NCBI GenBank assembly: GCA_037447655.1 | Contig: JBBHKE010000914.1 | Location: forward strand, 118,303-182,302 | From: Zygnema cylindricum | Taxonomy: Eukaryota > Streptophyta > Zygnematophyceae > Zygnematales > Zygnemataceae | DNA length: 64,000 bases | Direction: 5' to 3' | Shown here: positions 22,863-34,486 of the stretch, piece after piece | Layout: every line of letters starts with the position of its first letter | Position numbering within the stretch: position 1 is the first letter of the stretch | Translations under genes and position numbers: made by a program | Notes under the pieces: generated by a model | What the model saw: only the letters and a program-made list of their open reading frames with translations | Database searches by the model: none | What the model was told of the DNA's origin: nothing

Positions 22863-23608
22863 TGTTAGGATTATTGGGAGAATCGGCGGATCAACCTAAA
22901 TCATGTTTTGATTCGATGTGGAGAATCGGTCGTCCGCGGATTTGTTGACGTTTTGGTTCGCGTGGCGTGATTCGATTTTGAGTATGGTTTGACGATTTGC
23001 ATCGGAGTACCTGTGGTTCGTTTAATGTACGGCGGTTCAGTACCAGCCGGTACATAGTTTATTTATGTGTCATGGTTCAGTTGGTTTCAGTTTGTTTTGT
23101 TCGTGTTGTCTTAAACGGTGACTATGCTTTTTAGTGCGCAGTACGTGTCTAGTTCATTTTACGTGTCTAGTGCGTTTTAGTGCGTGTCACTCTGTTTCGG
23201 CGCTTGAATGTTTTTATTAGGCGCATGTCCGCATGTGGACTTCGGCGCCCTCGTATGCTTTCAGTTAGTGGAGTGAGTGGTCATGTGTTGTCGGTGTAAA
23301 GCAGGTATATGAGTCAGTGTTTCAATCAGTTTAGTATGCAGTCTGGGGAGATGCATCATGCAGTCTGGGGAGATGCATCATGCAGTCTTTAGGAAGAGAT
23401 GCATCATGTGTCTGCAGGGAGACACATTAAGAAGTGAGAGAGGGAGAGGTTGTATTGAAAAGCTTCGGTTTAATATATTGATATTTGGCCGACATGTTTT
23501 TTTGTGAGCTGTGAGTGTTTTATGTGAAATATGTTTATTGAAGCTTCCGCTGTGAGAATTGATTTGTTTTTGTGAGCATCTCTGGGAGCACTTGATCGAT
23601 TTTTAACA
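22863..23608 (+). repeat. 3' LTR of element A
   Basis: 746 bp. It differs from the 5' LTR by substitutions and by a short tandem duplication of GCAGTCTGGGGAGATGCATC near 23338-23384, absent from the 5' copy. Confidence 0.88.
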
Positions 23609-24507
23609 AAAGATTTTTTGCGTCTTCCGGTGGCCTCGCATCCTCCCTGGCGGAAGGCACATGTCATATGCGACGTGTACCCACCTGGTCGTGCGGTCGT
23701 CTGGATATTTGTTCACTTTTCCACGAGGCACGATGTTATTCGTTCAGGCGCTAAGAATTGACCTACTCCGGGTCACTTGTTGCGAACTGAAAGTGTCAGA
23801 CGATGGAGTATCCGATTATGCATCCGACAGTCCACATTTACACCCATAAACGTGGAGAATCAAATCCCTCATTCACTAGGCTTGTTTTTCTGACATTTTT
23901 TTTTTTTTGGTACGGTACTGTACGAAAGAGTACGGCTTTCAGTATTCAACGGCATTTTTCCCCTAATGGAACCTTACTCTTAGTCATTATATCCTGCAAT
24001 TATGTGACGTGTACCAGTGCCACGTCATGAATTAGCTTCGTATTGTGAACTTTTCCATCTGCATATTTAACGAGTTCGCACAATTTTAATTGCCTGTGTG
24101 AACGTGATTTTTTTTTGCTTTTGCTCGCGTGCGTGCTCAATTCCCGTGCCGACACAGATCTTGCCGTACAACTGTTTTCGGCGGTTAAAAAGCAGGTACA
24201 TCCACTTTCCTACCTTGCCAGATGCATCATTACTGACTTTTAGGGTTTGTGGAAAATCTTCCATTCAATGGAATCTCTGGCTGTCATTTTGCAAAAATAT
24301 GGGAAAAATACTGACAACTGCGATCCACTCGGGAGAGCATCTCACCGCTCCTGACATAACACGTGTGTTCTGAAAATAATTTATGGTTTTTGGAATTTTA
24401 TTAGGATTTTTTAAGGGTTTAGTCGTTGCTCTCATTGACCACTCGACGGTTGACATAAATTTCGGACACCGACCAGATTCTTCGCGCCAAGTGTCAACCT
24501 CCACCAC
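23609..24507. other. unassigned DNA right of element A
   Basis: No gene, terminal repeat or protein similarity recognised. It includes scattered GTACGG motifs. Confidence 0.4.
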
Positions 24508-24509
24508 TA

Positions 24510-24535
24510 CACCGCGAATCGTTATTAGAGTTATG
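24510..24535. repeat. isolated MITE terminal repeat
   Basis: CACCGCGAATCGTTATTAGA after TA resembles the TIR of the 539-bp family (one base differs in the first 19). No matching right end is found before the next element, so it is either a fragment or the end of a different family. Confidence 0.45.
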
Positions 24536-24671
24536 AACTCTATATTGGCGCCCCCAAATTTTGACTCCAAAACCCGAAATAAAATTGATAATACTAAATT
24601 TTCCTTTACGTTAATTACGGTTCTAGAGAATTAGTGTTCATAATTATAATTTATGATACTAGTAAATCAAC

Positions 24672-24702
24672 GCCCGTTACACGGGCAAGTACCCTGTCTA
24701 GT
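24672..24702 (+). mobile_element. candidate Helitron 3' terminus
   Basis: A GC-rich hairpin GCCCGT-TAC-ACGGGC (24672-24686) is followed after 11 bases by CTAG (24698-24701) and then T. This is the arrangement of Helitron 3' ends, which insert between A and T and end in CTRR after a short hairpin. The 5' TC end was not identified with confidence. Confidence 0.45.
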
Positions 24703-24738
24703 TTATCATGCCCGTACTACGGACGCACGGCAACGCTA

Positions 24739-25277
24739 CACCGCGAATTGTTATTAATGTCAAATTTTAAATAGTGTTGAAGAAAATGTAACGTAATTGA
24801 TGCTAAATAAGAATTTGATTTTTTTTATAATTTGTAATAATGTATTCTAATTTCGGCATTATGCTAATTTGGGAACAGCAAAAATGGATTATTTGCCGTA
24901 CGATTATATACATAAATATATGTATTCGTACAAAATATCAGAAATGTACGCAGTCTTGAAATTAAATATCCGTATATGTCATACTAATTTATGTGTCAGA
25001 ATAATCCCGTTTTTTGAGCGCACGTTCCTATAAGTGCGCGTCTGCTTTAATTCATTTTTTGTAAAATTTTCACTTGAAAAGTTACATTTATGTACGGTCT
25101 TACATAGACCGTACACCACACTATTTCGATCTTATTGTACTTTCGTTCTTTACGCTATTTTGTACGGTACCTTAATTAAAGTAAAGGAAAAATTAAAACC
25201 ATGTAACCTATTTAGCAAAAAAAATCAAATTTCAAGAACCCAAATTAATGATACATTACGCTATCCGTAATGCGGTC
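24739..25277. mobile_element. second copy of the 539-bp MITE, right TIR degraded
   Basis: It aligns end to end with 13444-13982, for example the AATTTGGAACAGCAAAAATG, TGTACGGTCT and AAGAACCCAAATTA blocks. Length is again 539 bp and both sides are flanked by TA (24737-24738, 25278-25279). The left end is CACCGCGAATTGTTATTAAT; the right end (ending TAATGCGGTC) has diverged strongly. Confidence 0.7.
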
Positions 25278-25409
25278 TACAGGTGTACACCGGCAATAGT
25301 ACTTTTTGGTACGGTACAGTATTCTAATGATCCGTACTTAGATAAGAGTTATTAAAGGGAATTAGGACTTAGTAAATTTTGGTAGGTAGATTGGCATTTT
25401 TACTGCCTC

Positions 25410-25844
25410 ATAACTTATCGCTTGGTTGGGCGTTTTCAGAGATTCTTTTCCTACGCACTCAAGAGAGTCTAGACTGCACAGGGGTGCAGTCACAATTGTT
25501 GCTTGTCTGCTTGGGTAGCAGTGGTTTCCATTGAAAGTGGGTTAGTTAATATCTATCTAAAGGATTCCTGAATCTGTAGTCCAATGGAGGTCACAGAATT
25601 GCAAAGTCTTAGTGACTGCAACAAGTATATTGACTAAGAGTGGTGTCTAGGACAAATAACCAAGAATTACATTTTTCAACACTCCCCTTATTTTATAGTC
25701 CCGTCTTTTCTTTCAATCCACATTTCCTCTGCAAAATATCAGTTTTGGAGATGGGACAAGTTTTGTCATCATATTTTCTACCATTTCTCCATCTGATCTA
25801 TATTCCAATTTTATAATTTATTCTCAACTTTTCCTCTTACAAAG
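25410..25844. mobile_element. older copia remnants, interrupted by element B
   Basis: 25410-25604 resembles the 3' part of a plus-oriented C-type LTR (compare 34311-34486). 25605-25677 resembles the end of a minus-oriented LTR closing in TTTTTCAACA. 25678-25844 is the minus-strand RNase H C-terminal region with the CTCCCC polypurine complement. The RNase H sequence resumes at 33053 after element B, with CAAAG at 25840-25844 and CGAAG at 33053-33057 as a 5-bp target duplication with one mismatch. Confidence 0.65.
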
Positions 25845-26347
25845 TGTAATTTTGTGACCTCCATTGGTCCACAGAATGTCCAGCTTATATGAAGCCTCTA
25901 GGATAATATTTGCCATTTTGACTTTCCCACTCAATAAGTGCCACCTTGGCACGCAAAAACTCTAACCGACTAAAACACCCCTGTGTAGGCTGGACTTCCC
26001 TGAGTCCGCAACAAAAAAAAATAGAAAAATTTGTTTGCCTTTAGTATTCAATTATGGCTGGCCAAAGATGGCCTATAAATACAAAAGGTCTCTCAGTGAG
26101 AGGGTGCCTCAAAAAGACCTAAGTCCTAAACTTCCTCTCTGAACCGCCTACTACTAGTGTACCTAACCAATCAAAAGACTCTAACGTACAAGAAGGTACA
26201 GGTGCCGCTGTACTTCTTGTACGGCCATGGTACGGCATGGTTGTCGCGTTGACGTCTGTTAGTTCCTGAGCCATAGTTGCTCTCCCAGTAATATCCGTTT
26301 CTGAATGATGGCTTGCCACGTGTCGTCCACCGGCATTGGCTCACAAA

Positions 26348-27487
26348 TGTTGTTTTGAAAAGTTAGTTTCGTTTGTACGCAACATTTTGTGTGTAAATTA
26401 TTCAGTGGAATTGATTCAAGGATTGGGGGAGCGAATGTACGGATAAAACTAAAGTGACGTAAGGGACTTATTGAGTGGCGTGAACAAGTAGTGAGAAATG
26501 GACGGCGGATCGCGAAGCGATCCGATGTGAAATGTACGAAGCGTTTAAATATGCGCCGCCGGTACAATGCATTTTTTTTAGACAAATGTACTTTGAATGG
26601 GACAACGCATTTCCGACGAAGCTGCGGTTATTTTTGGATATGATCAGGTATGAGACAACGCAGTTGCGACGCAGCTGCGGTTGATATGAATCAAGTCTGT
26701 GGACGAGATTCATAAGAGGATCACAAGTGACTAAGCAAGTGACTATGCGGAGGTGTCGGTGTAAATATTCTATACAACAAAGGTTTGTCTTTTTGCTAAT
26801 TAGTTTATTAGTGTAGATTTAGACATTCTACCATACCTCGAATTACTCGGGTATACTCACATATTTAGGTAGGTGGTAGATAACGTACGGTTGGTATGCC
26901 TCCGTACATTCAGTAGTGAACTCTCTGAGTATAACTTGTAGGACTTAGATTATTTTGATTATCACAGTTGAATTAATCAAAGACATGGCAGATTGTTTTT
27001 CTGCAACTTTGACCTGTTAGTGTGATCACTCTGGTTCTCATTTTCATGTGAAACTTTGTAAACATATTTTATGATCTAGAAACTCTATGTGTGTGTAGTT
27101 TTCGTCTGTTCTGTTGTTTCTGTAGAATTCTTTGAGGAGTCTACCTGGTTAGTTTGGTGAGCTATTACATGTTTTTGGGAAACTCTGCAGCTCATATCTT
27201 TTGGATACCTTTGTGGATTTTGTGAGGAGTCTACCTGGTTAGTTTGGTGAGCTATTACATGTTTTTGGAAACTCTGCAGCTCATATCTTTTGGATACCTT
27301 TGTGGATTTGGTTGTAACTTTGGGAGATTACAATATCTAAGGTATACTACATATTGATGCAGTTTGAAGAGACTTAGCTTATTGTGGAGTAATCTATGTT
27401 GTCTGAAACACAACTGTTTTGGGGGTAGTCTGTGGTGCTTCCGAGAGTAATCCATGGCTGAAATAGGCTATGGACAATAGTAAACCA
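26348..27487 (+). mobile_element. solo LTR inserted in the 3' LTR of element B
   Basis: It starts TGTTGTTTTGAAAAG, like the LTRs of element E (58404), and ends TAAACCA. Flanks ACAAA and CCAAA form a 5-bp duplication with one mismatch, and the B LTR sequence continues on both sides (compare 32551-32650). It shares GGGACAACGCA and ATGAATCAAGTC blocks with the E LTR at 46985. It contains a tandem duplication of about 90 bp (27131-27220 and 27222-27310). Confidence 0.7.
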
Positions 27488-28014
27488 CCAAATGTCCATT
27501 CCCGTGGGCCGGCTCATCTGTGAGCCGTCGATCTCACATCAACATTTGATTCTGTCCGTTTAAATTAAATGTCGTTTCGTTTATATCGTGCAGTCCAGTA
27601 TTTCGTGCGAACTTGCTTGTCCCACGTTCATTCTGAGCGGTAAATTGTTAAATCAAATATGTCGCCATGTAATGTTTAAATATGAATCACACCCATTATA
27701 CTTTATCGCTTCATCAAGACCTAATGGATAAGACAAACGGTTATGCCGTACGGCGTTTATCCAGAAGGTCACAGGATCAAAACTTGGTCCTGTCTGCCTA
27801 TCTGTTGTAGGCGATGTGTCTTCTGTTCCATCAAAACCTGGTCATGTCTGCCTATCTTTTGTAGGAGACGTGTCTTTTATTCCATCAACCTGTCTCCTTG
27901 TCTGCTTAGGACGGCCATGGCGGCCTGCCAGTCCTCAATGACTACGATAAGTATAAGGAGAGTAGTAAGACTATAGACAAAAGGGCTAGAATATAAAATA
28001 CCTTATTCAACACT

Positions 28015-29500
28015 CCCCTTATTTTCTAATCTATCTTTTGCTTTAGTCCACACTTCTCCTTAAAAAATATCAACTTGGGAGAAGGAACTGGTTTAGTCAT
28101 TATGTGTGCTACCATCTCCCCATCTGATCTATATTCCAAACTAATTATTTTATTCTCAACCTTCTCTCTAACAAAGCTTAGTCGAATATCCATATGCTTC
28201 GCCTTAAAATGATGCTTTGGGCTTGCTGAAATTGCAATTGCAGCTTGATTATCACAAAATATCTTTTGCACTCCATTCTTCATATAACCAAGTTCTTGAA
28301 TAAAAGATTTCACCCACATTAATTATTTCACAGCAAAAAGAGGTCATATACTCAACCTCCATGGTGGAGTGAGCAATCACCTTTCGTTGCTTGTTGCTCC
28401 AACAGCAAGTTCCATTTCCAACATACAATAAATACCCATAAGAACACCTCCATAAGTCTCCATAACTAGCATCACTCCAAGTGGTGATGTCACTATTATC
28501 CCCTCCCAAATGCAACCACATATCTCTCGTTCCTATCAAGTATCGCATGACTCTCTTGGTCGCCTCCCAATCATTCTTCCTAGGTTCATTCAGACTCCTA
28601 CTTATTATTTCTTAGAGTTGTTGCTATATCAAAAAGGGTACAGTTCATAAAATAGATTAAACTACCAAAAACCTGTCTATAAGGAATATTTTGCATAAAC
28701 TTGTTTTTCTCTAGTCCTAACTCAATATCCAAGATCAAGACTCTCCCTTTTTAGCCCCACTCATTTCCCTTCTTTAAATCCATTTGAGTCATACAACTAT
28801 TTGTTTTATCCATTTGAAAATTTTCAAGCATATTTCCTATTGCTTCCTTTTGAGCTAACCTAATTATTTTCTTCCCTCTATCCCTCTCCATCTGGATTCC
28901 CAAAATGTATTTTGCCTCTTCTTAGTCTTTCATTTCAAATCTACTCTTTAGATCCTTTTTTAATCCATTAATTTTCTCCATTGATTCACTCAAAACAAAC
29001 AAATCATCAACATAGATGGCAATGAAAATTATACCTTCCTCGTCCTCAAATAGATAAATGGAATGATCTGAAATGATTCGGATATATCCAAAACTTGTCA
29101 GAAATTCATCCAGCTTCTTGTTCCATTGGCGTGGAGCCTACTTTAGTCCATAAAGTGATTTTATCAATCTGCACACCTTACTTTCTTCTCCTTTCTCAAC
29201 AAATTCTTTCGATTCTCGCATGAAGATCTCTTATTCTAGTTCTTCGTCTAAAAAAGCGGTATTTATGTCCATTTGGTGCACTTCCATGTCTTCCGCTGCC
29301 GCTAGACTAAGTAGAATCCGGACGGAAAGAAATCTAACAACCAGAGAGAAGGTCTCCTCATAATCAATTCCCTCTTTCTTGTAAACCCCTTGGCCACTAA
29401 TCTGGCCCTGTATCGCTCGATATTATTATCCGGGTTGAGTTTTAACTTAAATACCCACTTGCTTCTTGTATGCTTTATGTCCGGAGGACAGTCCACCAGC
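28015..29500 (-). pseudogene. element B reverse transcriptase / RNase H, decayed
   Basis: Read right to left: SKWVFKLKLNPDNNIERYRA at about 29457-29398 is the start of copia RT, followed by LVAKGFT. Frameshifted remnants run through 28600-29300 and include a Tyr-Gly-Leu region near 29140. The RNase H region follows: SDASYGDLW (about 28480), STMEVEYM, CDNQAAIAI (28261-28235) and KAKHMDIRLSFVREKV (28211-28164). Multiple stops and shifts separate the blocks, so it is not functional. Confidence 0.8.
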
Positions 29501-29637
29501 TCCTATGTGTTTGCTTCCATAATGGAAGATTTCTCATCATTAATGGTTGTCATCAATCTACTCTGTTTCGAACTATTAATTGCTTCTAAGTAAGTCAGGG
29601 GTTCGCTCAAATGTTACAGCTTAGTTTCCTTGTTGTT

Positions 29638-31120
29638 CACTTGTCTCTCTTGAATATTTTTACTGCTTCTCCTTCCTCCTTCAAAATCCAATGCTTGACT
29701 AGAGGGTAATCTCTGATTTCTCCGAACAACTTTATCTTCTCCCCTATCCGTGGAGATTTATGGTCTTTCTTCCTTCTCTTTTTTGGTTTGAACCGGAAGC
29801 AGTGGATCCAAGAGAAAGACACTCTCGGTGAGATTTTTCTCTTTCTTTTCAAAGTCAGACTGAATCGAAGTTTGATTAGAAGAATCTGAATCCAACTCAT
29901 TTTCGGATTCAATTCTAATTCTAACCGGTTTAGTGTATTTAAAGGGATCTATAGACTTTCCTTCATCCATGACTACTAAGTGTTTTACTAGAATGATATC
30001 TTCTCTTCCGAGATTATACACTCTATACCCTTTACATTTTCATCATATCCAAGTTGGCATCTTGGCTTTCCCCTTGCATCTAACTTCCAATCAGATTTTT
30101 CTGTGTTTAGACAAATAACTTGACTTGTGAACACCTTTAAGTGTGAGATATCCGATTTTCTCCCGGTCCATCTTTCATAAGGTGTTTGACCTTTCAATAT
30201 CAAGGTAAGGACTCTATTTTTAAGATAGTTTGCAAATTCATGGCTTCTGCCCAAAAGCTTTTTCTTATCTTTTTATCCGATAACATACTACGGGCACTAT
30301 CACCTAATGTCCAATTTAGTCTGTCAACTACACTGTTTTGTTCTGGTGGTACTTTGGCCAGTCCCCATATGTCACTATGAATTAGATCTAAGACCTTTTC
30401 CCCATTAAATGTTGCGGCTATTAGGAAAGGTAGTCTGTGGGCCTTACCTTGAGCACATATACTACACGGATCCAAGGTCTCATTATCTCGAAAACGAATT
30501 CCCTCAACTACACCCATTTTCTTCATTTCTTTCAATCTATCTAGATGCACATGTCCCAATCTTTTATGCCACATCATCAAATCACTTACACCGGCAAAGT
30601 AAATTTTCGTCTTTCCATTGCTCAAATTCAGCCTAAATATTCTTTGGCTACCCTTTTCAGCTGTGAAGTACACTTCATTTTAATAGCTAGCAACAAAGAC
30701 TCCTTTCTTAGTACTAATCTCAAAACCCTTATCATCTAATTTTGACGAAGAGATAAGATTCTTGTTCAACTCTGGGATAAAAAGAACATCCGAGAGAGTG
30801 ACTATGGATGTCTTACCATCAACTAAGACTCTCAGATCCACATATCCCACTAAATTAGCGGTTACTATTCTCACATCCCCATACTCTAGCTCTACAGTAG
30901 GGATCTTTCTCATTTTGGTAAGCAATGGTTTTTCTCTACACATATGCATAAAGGCTCCTGAATCAATAATAAATTCTTCTTCAGGAGCTTCTTTTACTCC
31001 TCCGAAAGCACACTTTTGCCTCCGTGGAATCTCCGACTCACCTTTCACCTCCAGCTCCTCTTTGAGGAGAAATTCTCCATCGTCCTCATCGGAATCCTCT
31101 CCAATGACTTGTGTTGCCAC
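29638..31120 (-). pseudogene. element B protease / GAG-pre-integrase / integrase remnants
   Basis: The protease signature IIDSGAFMHMC lies near 30975-30943. WHKRLGHVHLDRLKEM, then CSICAQGKAHRLPF, is the zinc-binding HHCC domain. Integrase begins HSDIWGLAKVP, then jumps directly to PEQNSVVDRLNWT: about 95 residues are missing, including the second catalytic Asp. In the related elements D and E this segment holds TDDF and RSDNGG. Further left, TPYERWTGRKSDISHLKVF and DWKLDARGKPR are the integrase C-terminal part. Confidence 0.8.
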
Positions 31121-31199
31121 AAATGCCTTATTTTTCCCCCAGCTGATTTACCGATCTGTCCCTCCTTCAATCTCAGCTCCGTTAGTTTAGTACACTCCG

Positions 31200-32117
31200 C
31201 CATATAATGTCTCGGCTTCTTACAAAAGTGATAGAGCCTCTTCGGAGACCTTGATCCAAATTCGTCCGATTAGTTTCCTCTCCCTGCTCCACCAAATTTC
31301 CATAAGTTTTCTTGGAATCCTTATCCCCCCAGTTAGTTCCAACAGCCAATGCTTAAACACTCTCCCCTCCTCTCCGAATCTCAACTGTACTTCCCGAACC
31401 ACAATCATCCCAACAACGGAGTTCCAGATCCATCGATGATCTGGCAAATCCTGTACCCTATTAATAATGTTTTCGTAGTCATTTGGAAGTTTCATTATCA
31501 AACTATTCACCTTCTCTTTTTCGGTCTCCATTTTCCTTGCACTCTCCAACTCTATAAATAACCCGGCCAAGTCATTACAAAAGTCTAACATCTTTCCCCC
31601 TTTGTACACATATGTCTGTACCTTCTAATCAGCCAACTTCTGCTGTTGGATCGTACCACTCTTGTAAATATTGACAAGAGCCTCCCACAACTCGTCCGCC
31701 TTGTCCACATGGTGGTGAGGTGTACCAACTGCTTGGGTGAGACGCCCGAGAATAAAATGACTTGCCACAGTGTTGTTGAAGTCCCAAATTTCAGTATCAT
31801 TAGCTTCGGTTTTCTATGCATCCACTACCAATACCAATTCAGTAGGTATCGGTGTGAGTTTCTCCTATCCCTTCATCTTCCTTTTGTCCAACACGATGCT
31901 CTCTTCATCATCATTTACCACCTCTAGCTCTGCAGATCCTCATGTGAATCGAGATCCTCCAAAACCCAGGAGGAAATCCCAATTTTGCAATTGGCCGCCT
32001 CACACGACCACTCATAATGCCTCATAGTTGTTTTTCAAAAAGTGCACCCTTTTTCATGGATTCCCAGTATATAAACATCGATCCATTGAAAATGAGCACC
32101 TTCGAGGGTGGGCCCAT
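31200..32117 (-). pseudogene. element B gag, starting inside the primer-binding site
   Basis: The ATG is at 32117-32115, inside the PBS. The frame begins Met-Gly-Pro-Pro-Ser-Lys-Val-Leu-Ile-Phe and reaches FIYWESMKKGALF, matching the start of C gag, then ends at a TGA where C has Trp. Later blocks include KVNSLIMKLPNDYENIINRV (frame 31220-31609), the usual copia Gag helical region. A zinc knuckle remnant lies near 31230-31200. Confidence 0.75.
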
Positions 32118-32121
32118 AACC
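32107..32121 (-). promoter_or_regulatory. PBS of element B: complement of the anticodon arm of initiator tRNA-Met
   Basis: Minus strand GGTTATGGGCCCACC directly follows the LTR. It is the exact complement of GGTGGGCCCATAACC in plant initiator tRNA-Met (from my knowledge of that tRNA). The ATG within it starts gag. Confidence 0.85.
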
Positions 32122-33052
32122 TATAATTCTGTGACCTCCATTGGTCCACAGAATGTCCAGCTTATATGAAGCCTCTTGGATAATAGTTGCCCTTTTGACT
32201 TTCCCACTAAATAAGTGCCACCCTGGCACGCAAAATATCTGACGACTACACCCTTGTGTAGCTTAAACTCCCCTAAATCAGTGACAATTTTTTTTGTTGA
32301 AATTGCAACCCTTAGCATTAAGTTATGGCTGGCCAAAGATGGCCTATAAATACAAAAGGTCTCTCAGAGAGAGGTGCCTAAAAAAAACCTAAGTCTTAAA
32401 CTTCCTCTCTGAACCCCCTACTACTAGTGTACTTAGCCAATTAAGAGTGTAAGGTATAAGAAGGTACAGATGCTGTTGTACTTCTTGTACGACCATGGTA
32501 CAGCATGGCCGTCACGCTGACGTCTGTCAGTTTGTGAGTCATAGTTGCTCTCCATATAATATCCATTGTCCAATAATGGCTTGCCATGTGTCGTCCGCCA
32601 ACATTGGCTCGCAAACCGTCGAATGTCCATTCGGGTGGGCCGGCTTATCTTTGAGCTGTCGATCTCACATCGACATTTGATTCCATCCATTCAAATTAAA
32701 TGTCACTTCGTTTATTTCGTGTTGTCCAGTATTTCGTGCGAACCTGTTCGTTCCATGTTCATTTTGCGCGGTAAATTGTTTAATCAAATATGTCGCCATG
32801 TAATGTTTAAATATGAATCACACCCATTATACTTTAACGCTTCATCAAGACCTAATGGATAAGACGAACGGCTATGTTTTTCGGCGTTTATCTGGAAGGT
32901 CACAGGATCAAAGTCTTCTGTTCCATCAGCCTGTCTCATTGTCCACTTATGATAGCCATAGCTGCTTGCCAATCTTTAGTGACTACGACAAGTATGAGGA
33001 CTGAGTAAGACTATAATAAAAAGAGCTAGAATATAAAATACCTTTTTCAACA
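32122..33052 (-). repeat. 5' LTR of element B
   Basis: 931 bp. On the + strand it runs TATAATTCTGTGACCTCC...TTTTTCAACA; the minus-strand end has mutated from CA to TA. It matches 25845-26347 plus 27488-28012. It holds the tRNA-like segment near 32849-32915. Confidence 0.8.
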
Positions 33053-33341
33053 CGAAGCTCAATCTCACATCCATATGCTTTGCTTTAAAATGAAGTTTAG
33101 ATTGGTTGCAATGGCAATTGCAGCCTGATTATCACAAGGTACATAATGAACACCACATTTCATAATTCAAAGCTCTAGGAGAAAGGATTTGTAGAAATTA
33201 ATGGGTCTTTTAGTGTTTTCTAGGTATGAACATGTAAAATAAAATGCAGAAAACAAGTAAGGGCAGTCTGCCTCTAAATCCTCTCTCTAACTCCCACACT
33301 TATCGCAGTCACTAAAAGTTAGAAAAGAAACTAGGGCCATG
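33053..33341 (-). pseudogene. RNase H remnant of the older copia that hosts element B
   Basis: The + strand AAGCTCAATCTCACATCCATATG...GGCAATTGCAGCCTGATTATCAC is the complement of the RNase H DNQAAIAI / KHMDVRL region. It continues the remnant at 25678-25844. From about 33190 similarity fades. Confidence 0.65.
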
Positions 33342-34486
33342 TGTTGAAAAATGGGTATTTTGTAACCTATCTCTTTAGTCAGTTTATGCTTATTCTATAG
33401 TTGTCATACTTGTCTTAGTCAGTGAGAACTAGTAGGCAACCATGGCTGCCACAATGATGAGAAGACGCTCAAAAGACACAGCTCTTCCAAGAGATAGGCT
33501 GTCACAGACATGATTTGATCGTGTGACCTCTCGGATGACAGTCGTACGGAATAACCGTCTACCTTATCCGGTAGGTCTTGATGAATCGATGTACATATTG
33601 TATTTGATAAATACTTAAATAATGCGGCGGCACATTTTATATAGCGGCTTACAGAATGAAATGAACATGGAAGCGTACAGTATCGCACAAAAAACAGTAC
33701 AGCACGAAATGAACGAAACGACATTTAATTTCAAAGGTCGAAATCAAATGTCATTCGCGATCGACGGCTTGCACACGAGTTGGAATTCTGTAGTGATGTA
33801 AAATTTCAACGGTCAACACGGAATGACGACCATAGAAATTCAACTGTCAACATAAAAAACAACGATCGTAGAATTTAAGCGGTCAACAAAGATATTCAGC
33901 GCGACGTTACGATCAAACAGCCAACATTAATCGCCAAATTACAAACGAAAGGCACGCGTGAGTGCCGACATGCCGGAAAAACATTTTGGCAGCACTTCGC
34001 CAAAGTGGAGGAAAACTAACACGTGGCACCATCCTATAAGATGCTTGAGAAGAAAGAAACAAAACAGCGACAACTTATTCGCCACGTGGCAAACAGAGAG
34101 TGGTGCCGCATAATTTCGTACATAAAGTACAGCGGCTACCATACTTTGTATATACATTATGTAGTGTATGATAACTTGATTGGTCTAGAGGGGCTATCAG
34201 TAGGTTCTTAGAACTTAGACATATTTGAAAGCCCTCCCTCTTAGAGGCCATCTATATAAATTCATTGTCTTTGAATAGCCTAAACTTAATGCTTAGGTGA
34301 GCAATTTTAGTGATTCATTTTGCTGCAGACTCAAGGAAGTCCAAGCTACACAAAGGTGTAGTCGGTCAATGTTTTTGCGTGCGAGGGTGGCACTTATTCA
34401 TTGCCAAAGTCAAAATTGCAAATACTCTCCTAGAGGCTTCATATAAGCTGGACATTCTGTGTACCAATGGAGGTCACATAATCACA
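33342..34486 (+). repeat. 5' LTR of element C
   Basis: 1145 bp, TGTTGAAAAATGGG...AATCACA, ending directly at the PBS. It contains GGTCAAC motifs (33810-33890) and, on the minus strand, a tRNA-like segment (33500-33576). Confidence 0.85.

Larger units (their letters stand above)
19688..23608 (+). mobile_element. non-coding LTR retrotransposon (LARD-like), element A
   Basis: Two direct LTRs at 19688-20416 and 22863-23608, both TGTTAGG...TTTTTAACA, enclose 2446 bp. A primer site TGGTATCGAAGCAGG (20419-20433) follows the left LTR after two bases and resembles the complement of the initiator tRNA-Met 3' end. A purine tract AAGAAGGGGA (22852-22861) precedes the right LTR, so the orientation is plus. 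The interior has no gag, protease, integrase or RT motif; only short frames rich in Glu/Lys codons occur. Flanks CAGTC and AAAGA do not match, so no target duplication is seen. It must rely on enzymes from another element. Confidence 0.85.
25845..33052 (-). mobile_element. Ty1/copia retrotransposon B, minus strand, defective
   Basis: LTRs lie at 25845-28012 (3' LTR, carrying an inserted solo LTR) and 32122-33052 (5' LTR). The minus-strand order is PBS, gag, protease, integrase, RT, RNase H, polypurine tract (complement of CTCCCCTT at 28013-28020). This copia order (integrase before RT) fixes the superfamily. Every domain has stops or frameshifts, and the integrase has lost its middle. The element is nested in an older copia RNase H region. 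Confidence 0.85.

Noticed and set aside
19683-23613. Target-site duplication for element A
   Set aside because: Flanking pentamers CAGTC and AAAGA do not match; either lost or the ends have recombined.
28026-28548. Two separate genes in overlapping minus frames
   Set aside because: Both are pieces of one frameshifted copia RNase H domain.
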